A stretch of DNA of 16,999 nucleotides from Pelotomaculum sp. UBA3103 (GTDB lineage: Bacteria; Bacillota; Desulfotomaculia; Desulfotomaculales; Pelotomaculaceae), in the NCBI GenBank assembly GCA_002365855.1, contig DFAP01000147.1, positions 1-16,999 on the forward strand. Reading direction: 5' to 3'. Within the stretch, counting starts at the first letter, position 1; the number at the start of each line of letters is the position of its first letter. Positions 8,143 to 16,999 of this stretch are shown here, piece by piece. The notes under the pieces are model-generated. The model was not told the origin of the DNA. It searched no databases and saw only the letters and a list, made by a program, of their open reading frames with translations. The translations under genes were made by a program, and so were the position numbers.

Positions 8143-8354
8143 CAGACCTGTTGAATATATTGTTAATAATTTTGTTAGTTAATTATATTTACAGATTTTT
8201 ATAAATTTTTTTTGATATTTAATTAACATCATTTAAGAACATCTTGTCCTTTTTGTTTACTGAGTTTATTTAACATACTAACATATACACACTCCTTACT
8301 ATTATTACTACTAAAAAATAATGATAAAATAATAATGATAATGGAGAATATCAC
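8143..8354. other. dnaA–dnaN intergenic region, origin unwinding half of oriC
   Basis: This 212-bp gap is extremely A/T rich. Its last 75 bases form a recognisable basal unwinding system (listed separately). The first 140 bases consist of A/T runs with TTAATT and TGTTAATA motifs and no clear terminator after dnaA. No convincing dnaN promoter is visible (best pair: TTTACT and TAACAT, both weak), so dnaN is probably served largely by transcripts from dnaA. Confidence 0.75.
8283..8313 (+). other. Basal origin unwinding system: DnaA box, CTCC spacer and six DnaA-trios
   Basis: ATATACACA (8283–8291) is one mismatch from the DnaA box TTATNCACA. It is followed by CTCC (8292–8295) and then six triplets TTA-CTA-TTA-TTA-CTA-CTA (8296–8313). 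Read on the opposite strand these are 3'-[A/G]AT-5' repeats, the DnaA-trio element that in B. subtilis guides DnaA onto single-stranded DNA. An A-rich tract (8314–8341) follows, suited to melting. The order box–G/C spacer–trios–A/T tract and the place before dnaN match the B. subtilis unwinding site. Confidence 0.8.
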
Positions 8355-9464
8355 ATGAAAATAATTTGCGAAAAAGAAAAATTACTTGAAGTAGTACAAA
8401 TTGTCCAACGTGCTGTTTCGTTAAAAAACCCTCTGCCTATTCTTTCAGGAATAAAATTTGAAACAAAAGAGGATCGAGTTCTGCTAACTGCCACAGACCT
8501 TGAAATTGGGATCCAATGTACATTTCAGGCGGAAATTTTAGAAGAGGGAAGAGCGGTTATACCTGCAAAAATTTTTACCGAACTGATCAGGCGTCTTCCT
8601 GATGCGCCGGTAGTTTTAGAATCAGATTCGCTGACAGGCAGCGTCAAGGTTAAATACGGACAATCGGAAGCCAATATAAATGGTTTTCCAGTTGATGAAT
8701 TCCCGGACTTTCCATTACCTGAAAGTGAGACACAGTTTTATCTCTCAGGGGATATTTTAAGAGAAGTAATCAGACAGGTTGTTTTTGCGGTTGCTGCTGA
8801 TGAAAACCGCCCAATTTTTACAGGAGTATTATTTGAAATAAGTGGCGAAGAAGTACACGTGGTGGCAACTGATACACACAGGTTGGCCTGGCGCAGAGTT
8901 AGCCTGAATAACGTCGGGGAACTCAATATAAATTTAATTGTACCTGGAAAAACTCTTAATGAGCTGTTGAGAATAATTGGCGGGTCCGATCAACCGGTAA
9001 AAGTAACGATTACTGAAAACCAGGTACTCTTTAACACAGATGATGTTTGCCTGATCTCGCGCCTGATTGGAGGTCAGTTTCCGAATTACCGCCAGGTAAT
9101 ACCCAGGGAGCATATATCCAGAATACGCATCAAAACGAGAGAACTGGCAGAGGCTACGGAAAGAGCGGCACTGCTGACAAGAGAAGGTTCATCTATCGTA
9201 AAATTTAATATACAGGATAATATGCTGGTAATCTCTGTTAACACCGAAGCAGGCAGTGTGCGTGAGGAACTGTCAGTTTATCATGAAGGGGAACCTCTCC
9301 AGTTTGCTTTTAATGCGCGTTATTTGAGCGATGTTCTTAAAGTGGTGGGAAGTGAAGAAATAAATATAGAATTTACCGGGCCGCTGAGTCCGGGTATACT
9401 TAAACCGGTTTCAGACATGGAGTATCTGTCTCTGCTTCTGCCGGTAAGGTTGCGTGAGGAGTGA
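8355..9464 (+). CDS. dnaN: DNA polymerase III beta subunit (sliding clamp)
   Basis: Forms the ring-shaped dimer that tethers the replicative polymerase to DNA. The 369 residues are full length for a three-domain clamp. The N terminus MKIICEKEKLLEVVQIVQRA, then NPLPILSGIKFE (25–36) and ATDLEIGIQCTF, are typical of domain 1. ENRPIFTGVLFE and ATDTHRLAWRR mark domain 2, and the C terminus ends LSLLLPVRLREE, matching the conserved C-terminal strand. The ATG is preceded by GGAGA at good spacing. It follows dnaA across the unwinding region, and the S4-domain gene starts 6 bases after its stop. Confidence 0.98.
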   Translation: MKIICEKEKLLEVVQIVQRAVSLKNPLPILSGIKFETKEDRVLLTATDLEIGIQCTFQAEILEEGRAVIPAKIFTELIRRLPDAPVVLESDSLTGSVKVKYGQSEANINGFPVDEFPDFPLPESETQFYLSGDILREVIRQVVFAVAADENRPIFTGVLFEISGEEVHVVATDTHRLAWRRVSLNNVGELNINLIVPGKTLNELLRIIGGSDQPVKVTITENQVLFNTDDVCLISRLIGGQFPNYRQVIPREHISRIRIKTRELAEATERAALLTREGSSIVKFNIQDNMLVISVNTEAGSVREELSVYHEGEPLQFAFNARYLSDVLKVVGSEEINIEFTGPLSPGILKPVSDMEYLSLLLPVRLREE

Positions 9465-9470
9465 AAAATT

Positions 9471-9695
9471 TTGCCAGTCCCTGTGACGGTGAAAAATGAA
9501 ATAAGGCTGGACCAGTTTTTAAAATGGGCAGGTTTTTCTTCTACCGGTGGTCAGAGTAAATATTTTATAATATCAGGCATGGTAATGGTGAATGAAAAGG
9601 TAGAAACCAGGCGGGGAAAACTGCTCCGGAATGGGGACAAGGTGAAAGTAATGGAAAACGAATATCTTGTTTCCTTTCAGAACGGGGAGTGTTGA
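9471..9695 (+). CDS. yaaA: S4-domain RNA-binding protein, YaaA family
   Basis: A 74-residue protein made of a single S4 RNA-binding domain: IRLDQFLKWAGF (12–23), then STGGQSK (24–30), an IISGMVMVNEKVETRRGKLL-type block and NGDKVKV. In Bacillota a gene of this kind lies between dnaN and recF and is named yaaA (or rlbA); its precise RNA target is not established. The start is TTG with GAGGAGTGA 7–8 bases upstream, and this site includes the dnaN stop. Its 3' end carries the ribosome-binding site of recF. Confidence 0.9.
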   Translation: MPVPVTVKNEIRLDQFLKWAGFSSTGGQSKYFIISGMVMVNEKVETRRGKLLRNGDKVKVMENEYLVSFQNGEC

Positions 9696-9700
9696 GGCTT

Positions 9701-10807
9701 TTGCATCTAAAATGCCTGAAATTAGTCAATTTTAGAAATTATGAAGAGGAGATTTTTGAGACTGATTCTCGTTTTAATATTTTAAAAGGACAAAATGCCC
9801 AGGGAAAAACCAATTTATTGGAAGCCATATATATTTCCTGCACGGGCAAATCTTTTCGTACCTCCAGGGAAGCAGAAATTATACGTTGGGACAGCGGCGC
9901 TTCTTATATTCACGGTTTTTTGGAGACCGGAGGAAGGGAAGTGGAGGTAAAAACTGCACTGTTCCCGGGACAAAAAAAGATAGATGTTAACGGGGTCAGG
10001 GCACGTGGGTACCCAGTCGGTTGGCCGGGAGTGGTTGTGTTTTTACCGGACGATCTTGTTATGGTAAAGGGTTCACCACAGGAAAGGCGCCGTTTTTTAG
10101 ATTTTGAGATTGGCCCTTTTCACCCCCAGTACGGGCATTACCTGGCGCGTTATAACCGGGTGCTGTCTCAGCGCAGCAACCTGCTCAGGGAAATAAGAGA
10201 TAATCGCGCAAAAATTGAAATGCTGGATGTTTGGAACGAGCAGATCTGTCGTTACGGAAGTAAACTTTTATTTTTTAGGTTGGAATTGCTAAAAAAATTT
10301 AACCCCATCATCTGCGACATACACCGCGAATTGACTGACGGGGTGGAAAATCTTAACTTGCGATACCTTTCGTCAATTAAACTGGAAGGGGTGTCCAGCG
10401 AGGAAGATATTTATAAAAGTTTTAAAACAGCGCTAAAAGCTGTAGAAAAGGAAGAAATTTCCCGTGCCCAATCCATGATCGGTCCTCACAGAGACGATAT
10501 CTCAATTTTGATTAACGGTGCAGATGCGCGGATTTACGGTTCACAAGGGCAGCAGAGAACCATTGTTTTAACATTTAAGATTTCAGAGATTATACAATGG
10601 TATAATGAACTGGATGAGTATCCGATCTTACTGTTAGATGATGTGCTTTTTGAGCTGGATCAACGCCGTCAGGAAGCACTGTTTAATCGTGTAAGGGGTT
10701 CCGTCCAGGTATTTGTTACTTCCACTGGCTCAGAAGATATCTATTTTGGAGATAATACTAATATAAAAAAATTCACAGTAAGATCGGGTAAAATAGTTAG
10801 TGATTAA
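9701..10807 (+). CDS. recF: DNA replication and repair protein RecF
   Basis: SMC-like ATPase that helps load RecA at gaps, with RecO and RecR. From this start it has 368 residues. Walker A GQNAQGKT is at 30–37, the PHRDD block at 262–266, the ABC signature GSQGQQRT at 280–287, and Walker B ILLLDDVLFELD at 309–320. I chose TTG at 9701 because MHLKCLKLVNFRNYE lines up with the RecF N terminus and GGGGAG (9684–9689) lies 11 bases upstream. The longer frame from GTG at 9689 adds MLRL and has no ribosome-binding site. It is adjacent to the S4 gene (5-base gap with this start), and remB follows 11 bases later, so it belongs to the dnaN–gyrB operon. Confidence 0.96.
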   Translation: MHLKCLKLVNFRNYEEEIFETDSRFNILKGQNAQGKTNLLEAIYISCTGKSFRTSREAEIIRWDSGASYIHGFLETGGREVEVKTALFPGQKKIDVNGVRARGYPVGWPGVVVFLPDDLVMVKGSPQERRRFLDFEIGPFHPQYGHYLARYNRVLSQRSNLLREIRDNRAKIEMLDVWNEQICRYGSKLLFFRLELLKKFNPIICDIHRELTDGVENLNLRYLSSIKLEGVSSEEDIYKSFKTALKAVEKEEISRAQSMIGPHRDDISILINGADARIYGSQGQQRTIVLTFKISEIIQWYNELDEYPILLLDDVLFELDQRRQEALFNRVRGSVQVFVTSTGSEDIYFGDNTNIKKFTVRSGKIVSD

Positions 10808-10818
10808 GGGGGAAAGGT

Positions 10819-11067
10819 ATGTTTTTACACCTCGGAGCAGATGTTGTGGTCCTGAAAAAGGATATTATTGCGATTTTAGATAACCGCACCAGGCAGGCAC
10901 AGGTCACGAAGGAATTTATAGAGATTGCAAGGGACGAAGGATTTATCAAGGATATCCACGAAAAAGAAAAGCAAAAATCATTCATTATTACAACCAGGGA
11001 AATTTTTATGTCTCCCATATCATGCACGACGTTAAAAAAGAGAGCGGCAAACTCCCTGGAATACTAA
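10819..11067 (+). CDS. remB: RemB/YaaB family regulator (DUF370)
   Basis: An 82-residue protein of the DUF370 group, beginning MFLHLGADVVVLKKDIIAIL, with SFIITTREIFMSPISCTTLKKRA near the C terminus, which matches YaaB (RemB) of B. subtilis. RemA, the relative, is a DNA-binding activator of matrix genes; RemB has been linked to the same process. The place between recF and gyrB is the same as in Bacillus. The ATG start has GGGGGAAAGG upstream. The role in this organism is not shown by the sequence. Confidence 0.88.
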   Translation: MFLHLGADVVVLKKDIIAILDNRTRQAQVTKEFIEIARDEGFIKDIHEKEKQKSFIITTREIFMSPISCTTLKKRAANSLEY

Positions 11068-11105
11068 AAAAATAAAATTTTTATCTACTATAATTAAATT
11101 TTATT

Positions 11106-13033
<1,928 letters not shown>

Positions 13034-13041
13034 ATTGATTG

Positions 13042-13076
13042 AAAAAAGCTTCTGGACAAGCTCCAGGGGCTTTTTT
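13042..13076 (+). terminator. gyrB terminator
   Basis: AAAAAAGCTTCTGGA pairs with TCCAGGGGCTTTTTT around the loop CAAGC: 15 continuous pairs including two G·U, ending in six T. It begins eight bases after the gyrB stop codon and should end the dnaA–gyrB transcript. Confidence 0.9.
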
Positions 13077-13101
13077 ATTGAGAATTATGCTTTTTTAAAA
13101 C

Positions 13102-13110
13102 TGTGGATAA
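13102..13110 (-). other. Perfect DnaA box downstream of gyrB
   Basis: The plus strand reads TGTGGATAA, so the minus strand reads the consensus TTATCCACA. It lies in non-coding DNA 26 bases past the gyrB terminator and 4.7 kb from the unwinding site. It and the copy in jag are the only exact 9-mer boxes I found by eye in the window. Confidence 0.55.
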
Positions 13111-13526
13111 GTGACCTGAGAGGGACTGATATTGCTTACAGTACCTTGATGTTGAAACACTTAGCGAAATTTTTATTTAAATTTGCGGGATTAAACTTTA
13201 CCGCCGGATTGAAAAATACGCCAGTATTGATACGATCATTGTTTTTGTCAGCTCGAAAAAGTGCCCGAAGGGGCCTGTTAACTTGTCTCACTTTGTCGCA
13301 TTGTTAATAAAATAAGCACAATTTATCAAAACAGGTACCCGTAAGGTAATTTGTATCTGAAACACCAGCTTTACCAGGGAAGAATAGCTGATTAATATTT
13401 CTAAAATTTAGTAAAACCGAGCAAGAAAGAGATTGCTGGAGAACCAGAGGGCACAATACTATAAATTCCCAATAATTGGGTTTGCACCGATGTGGTAGTA
13501 TGAAAATCAAAACGAGGAGGTAAAAT

Positions 13527-13565
13527 ATGGCAAGTTCAGGTTTTTGGGGGGATAACGTGTTTTGA
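13527..13565 (+). CDS. 12-residue peptide with a very strong ribosome-binding site
   Basis: ATG-initiated frame encoding MASSGFWGDNVF and a TGA stop. GAGGAGGT ends 5 bases before the ATG and is one of the best ribosome-binding sites in the window. The stop lies 23 bases before the first start of the hypothetical protein gene, in a different frame. It could be a leader peptide that controls or couples translation of that gene, or a free peptide. I recognise no family. An upstream inverted repeat (13468–13480) and the pair ATACTA/TAGTAT around it could fold in the leader. Confidence 0.45.
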   Translation: MASSGFWGDNVF

Positions 13566-13588
13566 AGTTATGATGAAATGATCGGGAA

Positions 13589-13906
13589 ATGGATTCCAGG
13601 GAGAGGATGAGCGTGAGAACGATTTCTACATATAGGCCTACTAGGGTTAGAAGGACTAAATCCATTTTGCTTACAGCTTTGCTTGTAGCGATGGCCTTCC
13701 TTGCTGGAGCTGTCGCCGAAAAAACGGCTCATTTTATGCAGGACGTAGTCTTGGCCGCACCAATAATGCTGGACCAGGCCAAGGAGTTTTTACAGCAAAG
13801 GGTTATATTTAAGGTTAATACTGCGGCTGAGCAGCTTAAGTGGGCAGCGGTAATCATAATTTCAATCGTTAAGGGATCCGGAAACTACGTTATCAGGGGT
13901 CCTTAA
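13589..13906 (+). CDS. Hypothetical small secreted or membrane-anchored protein
   Basis: I do not recognise this gene. Up to 105 residues: an Arg/Lys-rich N terminus (RPTRVRRTKS, 16–25), a hydrophobic stretch ILLTALLVAMAFLAGAV (26–42), then AVA-E (41–44), which looks like a signal-peptidase I site, and about 60 further residues with a second apolar run WAAVIIISIV (85–94). Cleavage would release a peptide of about 62 residues; otherwise it is a single-pass anchor with the C terminus outside. The start is uncertain: ATG 13589 has a weak GGGAA, ATG 13607 is very close to GGGAG, and GTG 13613 has AGAGG at 6 bases. It follows the 12-codon peptide and precedes a terminator at 14211, so it is probably transcribed apart from gyrB and gyrA. 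Confidence 0.6.
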   Translation: MDSRERMSVRTISTYRPTRVRRTKSILLTALLVAMAFLAGAVAEKTAHFMQDVVLAAPIMLDQAKEFLQQRVIFKVNTAAEQLKWAAVIIISIVKGSGNYVIRGP

Positions 13907-13936
13907 CCGTAAAAGAAATCCCGGAACGGGAGGTGC

Positions 13937-13990
13937 ATGATCGGGAGAAACCATCCTTATTTCATGGCAGTGGCCCAGTTAAGAGAATAA
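13937..13990 (+). CDS. Possible 17-residue peptide
   Basis: ATG frame encoding MIGRNHPYFMAVAQLRE, with GGGAGGT ending 2 bases before the start, 30 bases after the stop of the hypothetical protein gene. It has no recognised family and only the ribosome-binding site supports it; the spacing is short. It may be chance. Confidence 0.2.
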   Translation: MIGRNHPYFMAVAQLRE

Positions 13991-14035
13991 CATTATCGAT
14001 GGAAAGATTGAGGTGATGTATCTTGCTTGTCTGAA

Positions 14036-14210
14036 AGCCCCCTCAATGTCACACGCGGGGGATAAAACTAAATCCTGTAAAAAGCGGCAAACCGGGTTTT
14101 ATTAGCAGGGGCTGAGTGTACGCGCTGCTCCGGGGTGAACAACCCTTTGATCAAACCGGGCCGCCAAAGCAGAGAAAAGAGACATGTTCATAGAAAACGA
14201 TATGCTGTTG
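14036..14210 (+). ncRNA. Candidate structured RNA segment upstream of a terminator
   Basis: GCGGC (14084–14088) can pair with GCCGC (14160–14164), enclosing the hairpins AGCAG/CTGCT (14104–14108 with 14125–14129) and GGGT/ACCC near 14133–14144, a three-way-junction layout. CAAACCGGG occurs twice, on each side of the junction (14088–14096 and 14152–14160). No long reading frame crosses it, and a strong terminator follows at 14211. It matches no riboswitch or stable RNA consensus that I know. It may be a 3' untranslated region or a separate small RNA. The fold was judged by eye. Confidence 0.3.
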
Positions 14211-14237
14211 GAGCAGGCGTGGCTGCCTGCTCTTTTT
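14211..14237 (+). terminator. Strong terminator upstream of gyrA
   Basis: GAGCAGGC–GTGGCT–GCCTGCTC gives a perfect 8-bp stem with a 6-base loop, followed by TTTTT. It shows that a transcript other than gyrA ends here, most likely the one carrying the hypothetical protein gene. Confidence 0.88.
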
Positions 14238-14257
14238 ACCAAGGAGATCGCATTAAA

Positions 14258-14286
14258 TTGCACAATATAGATTATTTTGGTATAAT
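14258..14286 (+). promoter_or_regulatory. gyrA promoter
   Basis: TTGCAC (14258–14263), a 17-base spacer and a perfect TATAAT (14281–14286). It starts 20 bases past the preceding terminator and gives a gyrA leader of about 75 bases, so gyrA is transcribed independently of gyrB. Confidence 0.85.
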
Positions 14287-14367
14287 TCCTAATGGAAAGA
14301 AGAGCCAGCAGTATAGAGTTTAAGTAAAGATAAAACAGAAAAACTATTTTTAAGAGGTGACTGGGTT

Positions 14368-16794
14368 TTGCCATCCCTGACCGGGAAAGTTGTGCCTATT
14401 AATATAAACGATGAAATGAAGCATTCCTATCTGGACTATGCCATGAGCGTTATTGTTGGCCGGGCTCTGCCGGACGTGAGGGACGGCTTGAAACCGGTAC
14501 ACAGACGCATACTTTACGCCATGCACAGCCTGGGCCTGACCCCTGAAAAGTCCCACCGCAAATCGGCCTACATTGTGGGTGAAGTACTGGCCAAGTACCA
14601 TCCGCATGGCGATGTGGCCGTGTACGACGCGCTGGTTCGCCTGGCTCAAGATTTTGCCTGCCGCTATCCCCTGGTGGACGGTCACGGTAACTTTGGTTCT
14701 GTGGATGGTGACTCAGCGGCAGCCATGCGGTACACTGAAGCGCGCATGGCTAAAATAGCCACGGAGATGCTGGCTGATATAGAAAAGGATACAGCTTCCT
14801 TTATTCCTAATTACGACGACAAGACGGAAGAGCCAACCGTCCTTCCTTCACGTATACCAAATTTGCTTGTAAACGGCTCAGCGGGCATTGCCGTGGGCAT
14901 GGCTACCAACATTCCGCCCCATAACATGGGCGAGGTGATTGACGGGGTGATCATGCTGATCAATAATCCCGATGTTGAGATCAGAGAGCTGGCCACGGTT
15001 ATTCAGGGACCGGATTTTCCCACCTCCGGCATAATAATGGGGCGGGAGGGCATCTGGAGCGCATACCGCACCGGCCGGGGCAGCATCAAGGTACGCGCCA
15101 GGACAGTCATTGAAACAGCGGCCAACGGCCGGAACACCATTATTGTCAATGAAATACCCTACCAGGTAAACAAGGCCAGGCTGATCGAAAAAATCGCGGA
15201 ACTGGTTAAAGATAAAAAAATTGAGGGTATCAGTGATCTGCGTGATGAATCTGACCGGCGGGGCATGCGCATCGTCATCGAGCTCCGGCGAGACGCCAAC
15301 CCACAGGTGATTTTAAACCAGCTATATAAGCACACCCAGATGCAGGACACTTTTGGGGTGAACATGCTGGCCCTCGTGGACGGCCAACCACAGACATTGA
15401 ACTTAAAGCAGGTACTTTATTACTACCTGGAGCACCAGAAAGACGTCATCGTCCGCCGCACCCGCTTCGAATTGAACAAGGCGGAGACCCGTGCCCACAT
15501 TGTTGAGGGCCTGCGGATCGCTCTGTCCTTTTTGGATGAAGTTATTAAAACCATCCGGGCATCCCGCACCACAGATATTGCTAAAAAGGCCTTGATGGAA
15601 AGGTTCAGCCTTTCTGAGAAGCAGGCCGAGGCCATCGTAGAGATGCGCTTAAGGCAGCTAACCGGCCTGGAGCGCGAGAAGTTGGAACAGGAATATCAGG
15701 AGCTAGTGGAAAGGATAGCCAGGCTCAGGGCGATACTTGCAGACGAGGCAAAAGTCCTGGAGATTATTAAAGACGAGATCACTATTATTAGAAAGAAGTT
15801 TGCAGACCCGCGCCGCACAGAAATATCCGATGAAAACGTGGCTTTTGCAGATGAAGACCTGATCCCGGAAGAGGACGTGGTTATCACCATCACCAACCAG
15901 GGATACATCAAAAGGATACCATTGGATACTTACCGCAGCCAGCGTCGGGGCGGGCGCGGCGTTGCGGCCATGGGGACGAAGGAGGAGGATTTTGTGCGCC
16001 ACCTCTTTATCACAACGACGCACCACTTTTTTCTCTTCTTCACCAACCAGGGCAAAGTATACCGCTTAAAAGTGCACGAAATACCGGAGGCCGGCCGCCA
16101 GGCGAAAGGTACAGCTATTGTCAACCTCCTCTTTATCGGAGGGGATGAAAAAATTACTACAGTTATACCAGTCAAGGAATTTAACACCAATGAATACCTC
16201 TTCATGGCAACGCAGTACGGCCAGATCAAAAAAACATCCCTGGACGAGTATGACACATCCCGCCGGGACGGTATTATCGCCATCTCGCTGAGAGAAGGAG
16301 ACCAGCTTGTCAATGTCAAGCTGACGGGTGGCAAAGAAGAAATTATTATTGCTACCAGAGGTGGGCAGGCGATCCGTTTTTCAGAAGAGGAAGTTCGGCC
16401 CATGGGACGCAACACCATGGGTGTTAAAGGGATCAGGCTGGTTAAAAACGATGTAATAATCGGCATGGAAATAGTACGGCCTGATGCTTTTCTTTTGGCC
16501 GTTACGAAAAACGGGTTCGGCAAGCGCACACTGCTATCCGAGTACCGCGCCCAGGCCAGGGGCGGCAAAGGTATAATAAATATCAGGACTTCGGAAAGAA
16601 ACGGCCATGTCGTTGCTGTTCAGGTTGTCAAAGGCGAAGAGGAGATCATGATCATCAGCGCTGAAGGGATTATCATCCGGATCAAGGCTAAAGAGATTTC
16701 CAATATGGGTCGCTCCACAAAAGGTGTAACCCTGATGCGCCTGGACAGGGGAGATTACGTGGTAGCGGTGGCGAAAGTTGATATCGACGACTAA
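14368..16794 (+). CDS. gyrA: DNA gyrase subunit A
   Basis: DNA cleavage and rejoining subunit of gyrase. The 808 residues start at TTG with AAGAGGTGA 7 bases upstream. The breakage–reunion domain has [20 protein letters not shown] (23–42) and the catalytic Tyr122 in AAMRYTEAR, with the same numbering as E. coli. In the quinolone-binding region [10 protein letters not shown], position 83 is Val where E. coli has Ser, while Asp87 is kept. The GyrA box QRRGGRG (525–531) at the start of the C-terminal wrapping domain identifies it as GyrA rather than ParC. It has its own promoter and terminator. Sequence is intact throughout. Confidence 0.98.
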   Translation: MPSLTGKVVPININDEMKHSYLDYAMSVIVGRALPDVRDGLKPVHRRILYAMHSLGLTPEKSHRKSAYIVGEVLAKYHPHGDVAVYDALVRLAQDFACRYPLVDGHGNFGSVDGDSAAAMRYTEARMAKIATEMLADIEKDTASFIPNYDDKTEEPTVLPSRIPNLLVNGSAGIAVGMATNIPPHNMGEVIDGVIMLINNPDVEIRELATVIQGPDFPTSGIIMGREGIWSAYRTGRGSIKVRARTVIETAANGRNTIIVNEIPYQVNKARLIEKIAELVKDKKIEGISDLRDESDRRGMRIVIELRRDANPQVILNQLYKHTQMQDTFGVNMLALVDGQPQTLNLKQVLYYYLEHQKDVIVRRTRFELNKAETRAHIVEGLRIALSFLDEVIKTIRASRTTDIAKKALMERFSLSEKQAEAIVEMRLRQLTGLEREKLEQEYQELVERIARLRAILADEAKVLEIIKDEITIIRKKFADPRRTEISDENVAFADEDLIPEEDVVITITNQGYIKRIPLDTYRSQRRGGRGVAAMGTKEEDFVRHLFITTTHHFFLFFTNQGKVYRLKVHEIPEAGRQAKGTAIVNLLFIGGDEKITTVIPVKEFNTNEYLFMATQYGQIKKTSLDEYDTSRRDGIIAISLREGDQLVNVKLTGGKEEIIIATRGGQAIRFSEEEVRPMGRNTMGVKGIRLVKNDVIIGMEIVRPDAFLLAVTKNGFGKRTLLSEYRAQARGGKGIINIRTSERNGHVVAVQVVKGEEEIMIISAEGIIIRIKAKEISNMGRSTKGVTLMRLDRGDYVVAVAKVDIDD

Positions 16795-16808
16795 AGATGA
16801 CTCAGGAC

Positions 16809-16845
16809 GCCTCGTGCCGTAAAGTCGCGGGGCTTTTTGTTTTTT
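16809..16845 (+). terminator. gyrA terminator
   Basis: GCCTCG (16809–16814) pairs with CGGGGC (16828–16833), one G·U, followed by TTTTT, G and TTTTTT. It begins 14 bases after the gyrA stop codon. Confidence 0.75.
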
Positions 16846-16867
16846 AATGGCATTTTCGTAAAAAAAA

Positions 16868-16884
16868 ATGAATAAAAAATTCAT
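16868..16884. repeat. Short inverted repeat after gyrA
   Basis: ATGAAT–AAAAA–ATTCAT is a perfect 6-bp inverted repeat in the A-rich tract past the gyrA terminator. No coding frame is supported between 16846 and the window end. Confidence 0.35.
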
Positions 16885-16974
16885 GCAGCGACATCAAGCC
16901 TGAGGAAATCAAAAAAAACGAAAACAAATGAAATTAAATAACCAGGTAAAGGATATAAGGGGACAAATTTGGGC

Positions 16975-16999
16975 TTGACAGCATATGTTAATATTAACA
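16975..16999 (+). promoter_or_regulatory. Consensus -35 with a perfect palindrome in the spacer
   Basis: TTGACA (16975–16980) is a perfect -35. Five bases later TGTTAATATTAACA (16986–16999) is a perfect 14-base palindrome that would occupy most of the -35/-10 spacer, a classic repressor operator position. The -10 and the gene lie beyond the window end. Confidence 0.55.

Larger units (their letters stand above)
13034..14367. other. Long gyrB–gyrA gap with a small unrecognised transcription unit
   Basis: In most Bacillota gyrA follows gyrB closely; here 1334 bp separate them. From left to right I see the gyrB terminator, a perfect DnaA box, about 350 bases with no supported gene (13111–13455), an inverted repeat CCCAATAATTGGG (13468–13480), a 12-codon peptide, a hypothetical secreted or membrane protein, a possible 17-codon ORF, a G/C-rich hairpin-forming stretch, a strong terminator and the gyrA promoter. 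Nothing resembles a transposase, integrase, tRNA or rRNA. Confidence 0.7.

Noticed and set aside
9689..9700. GTG at 9689 or TTG at 9692 as the recF start
   Set aside because: GTG 9689 has no ribosome-binding site and TTG 9692 is too close to GGGGAG; the family N terminus fits TTG 9701.
13304..13510. 68-codon minus-strand frame in the gyrB–gyrA gap
   Set aside because: No ribosome-binding site, composition unlike the genes around it, and no recognisable motif.
14040..14100. GGCAAACC resembling part of the GEMM (c-di-GMP) riboswitch
   Set aside because: The other conserved blocks are absent or at the wrong distance.
14107..14165. TPP-riboswitch-like words (GGGG, CTGAG, ACCCTTTGA)
   Set aside because: The words are in the wrong order and the 3' part of the TPP aptamer is missing; gyrA is also not a thiamine gene.
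15930..16568. 212-codon minus-strand frame opposite gyrA
   Set aside because: It is antisense to the conserved GyrA C-terminal domain; its low-complexity translation matches no family.
16986..16999. Rex operator
   Set aside because: The clostridial Rex site is TTGTTAA-N4-TTAACAA; here only two bases separate TGTTAA and TTAACA, so the half-site spacing is wrong.

Overview
The window is the replication-origin region of a Bacillota chromosome. Its gene order is rsmG–mnmG–mnmE–jag–yidC–yidD–rnpA–rpmH on the minus strand, then oriC, then dnaA–dnaN–S4 gene–recF–remB–gyrB–gyrA on the plus strand. Moderate G+C, a short YidC without a lipobox, a RemB-type regulator and many TTG starts suggest a spore-forming Clostridia member of the Desulfotomaculum/Pelotomaculum (Peptococcaceae) type. 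That lineage is an inference; the phylum and the locus identity are certain. Genes on both arms point away from the origin, so all are read co-directionally with replication.

Left arm (about 1–6410, minus strand). rpmH (L34) has a near-consensus promoter. rnpA, yidD, yidC and jag follow as a tight unit with two 4-base TTGA stop/start overlaps. They join tRNA processing (RNase P protein) to membrane-protein insertion (YidD/YidC) and an RNA-binding partner (Jag/KhpB). An intrinsic terminator follows jag. Then come mnmE and mnmG, which together modify the wobble uridine of tRNAs, and rsmG, a 16S rRNA methyltransferase. A plus-strand terminator overlaps the rsmG stop codon at the left edge.

Origin (6410–6798 and 8143–8354). 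The rpmH–dnaA gap holds divergent promoters, two degenerate DnaA boxes, paired TGTTAATATT repeats and a hairpin in the dnaA leader. The dnaA–dnaN gap holds what looks like the basal unwinding system: a DnaA box, a CTCC spacer, six DnaA-trio triplets and an A/T tract, arranged as described for Bacillus subtilis.

Right arm (6799–16794, plus strand). The initiator DnaA, sliding clamp DnaN, an S4-domain protein, RecF, RemB and both DNA gyrase subunits are intact. Family alignment and ribosome-binding sites suggest that recF and gyrB start a few codons inside their longest reading frames, at TTG.

The one non-standard region is the 1.33 kb between gyrB and gyrA. It starts with the gyrB terminator and a perfect DnaA box. 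It then holds a 12-codon peptide behind a very strong ribosome-binding site, an unrecognised protein of about 100 residues with a signal-peptide-like N terminus, and a G/C-rich stretch that can form several hairpins. It closes with a strong terminator, after which gyrA has its own near-consensus promoter. The right edge carries a terminator after gyrA and a consensus -35 box followed by a perfect 14-base palindrome.
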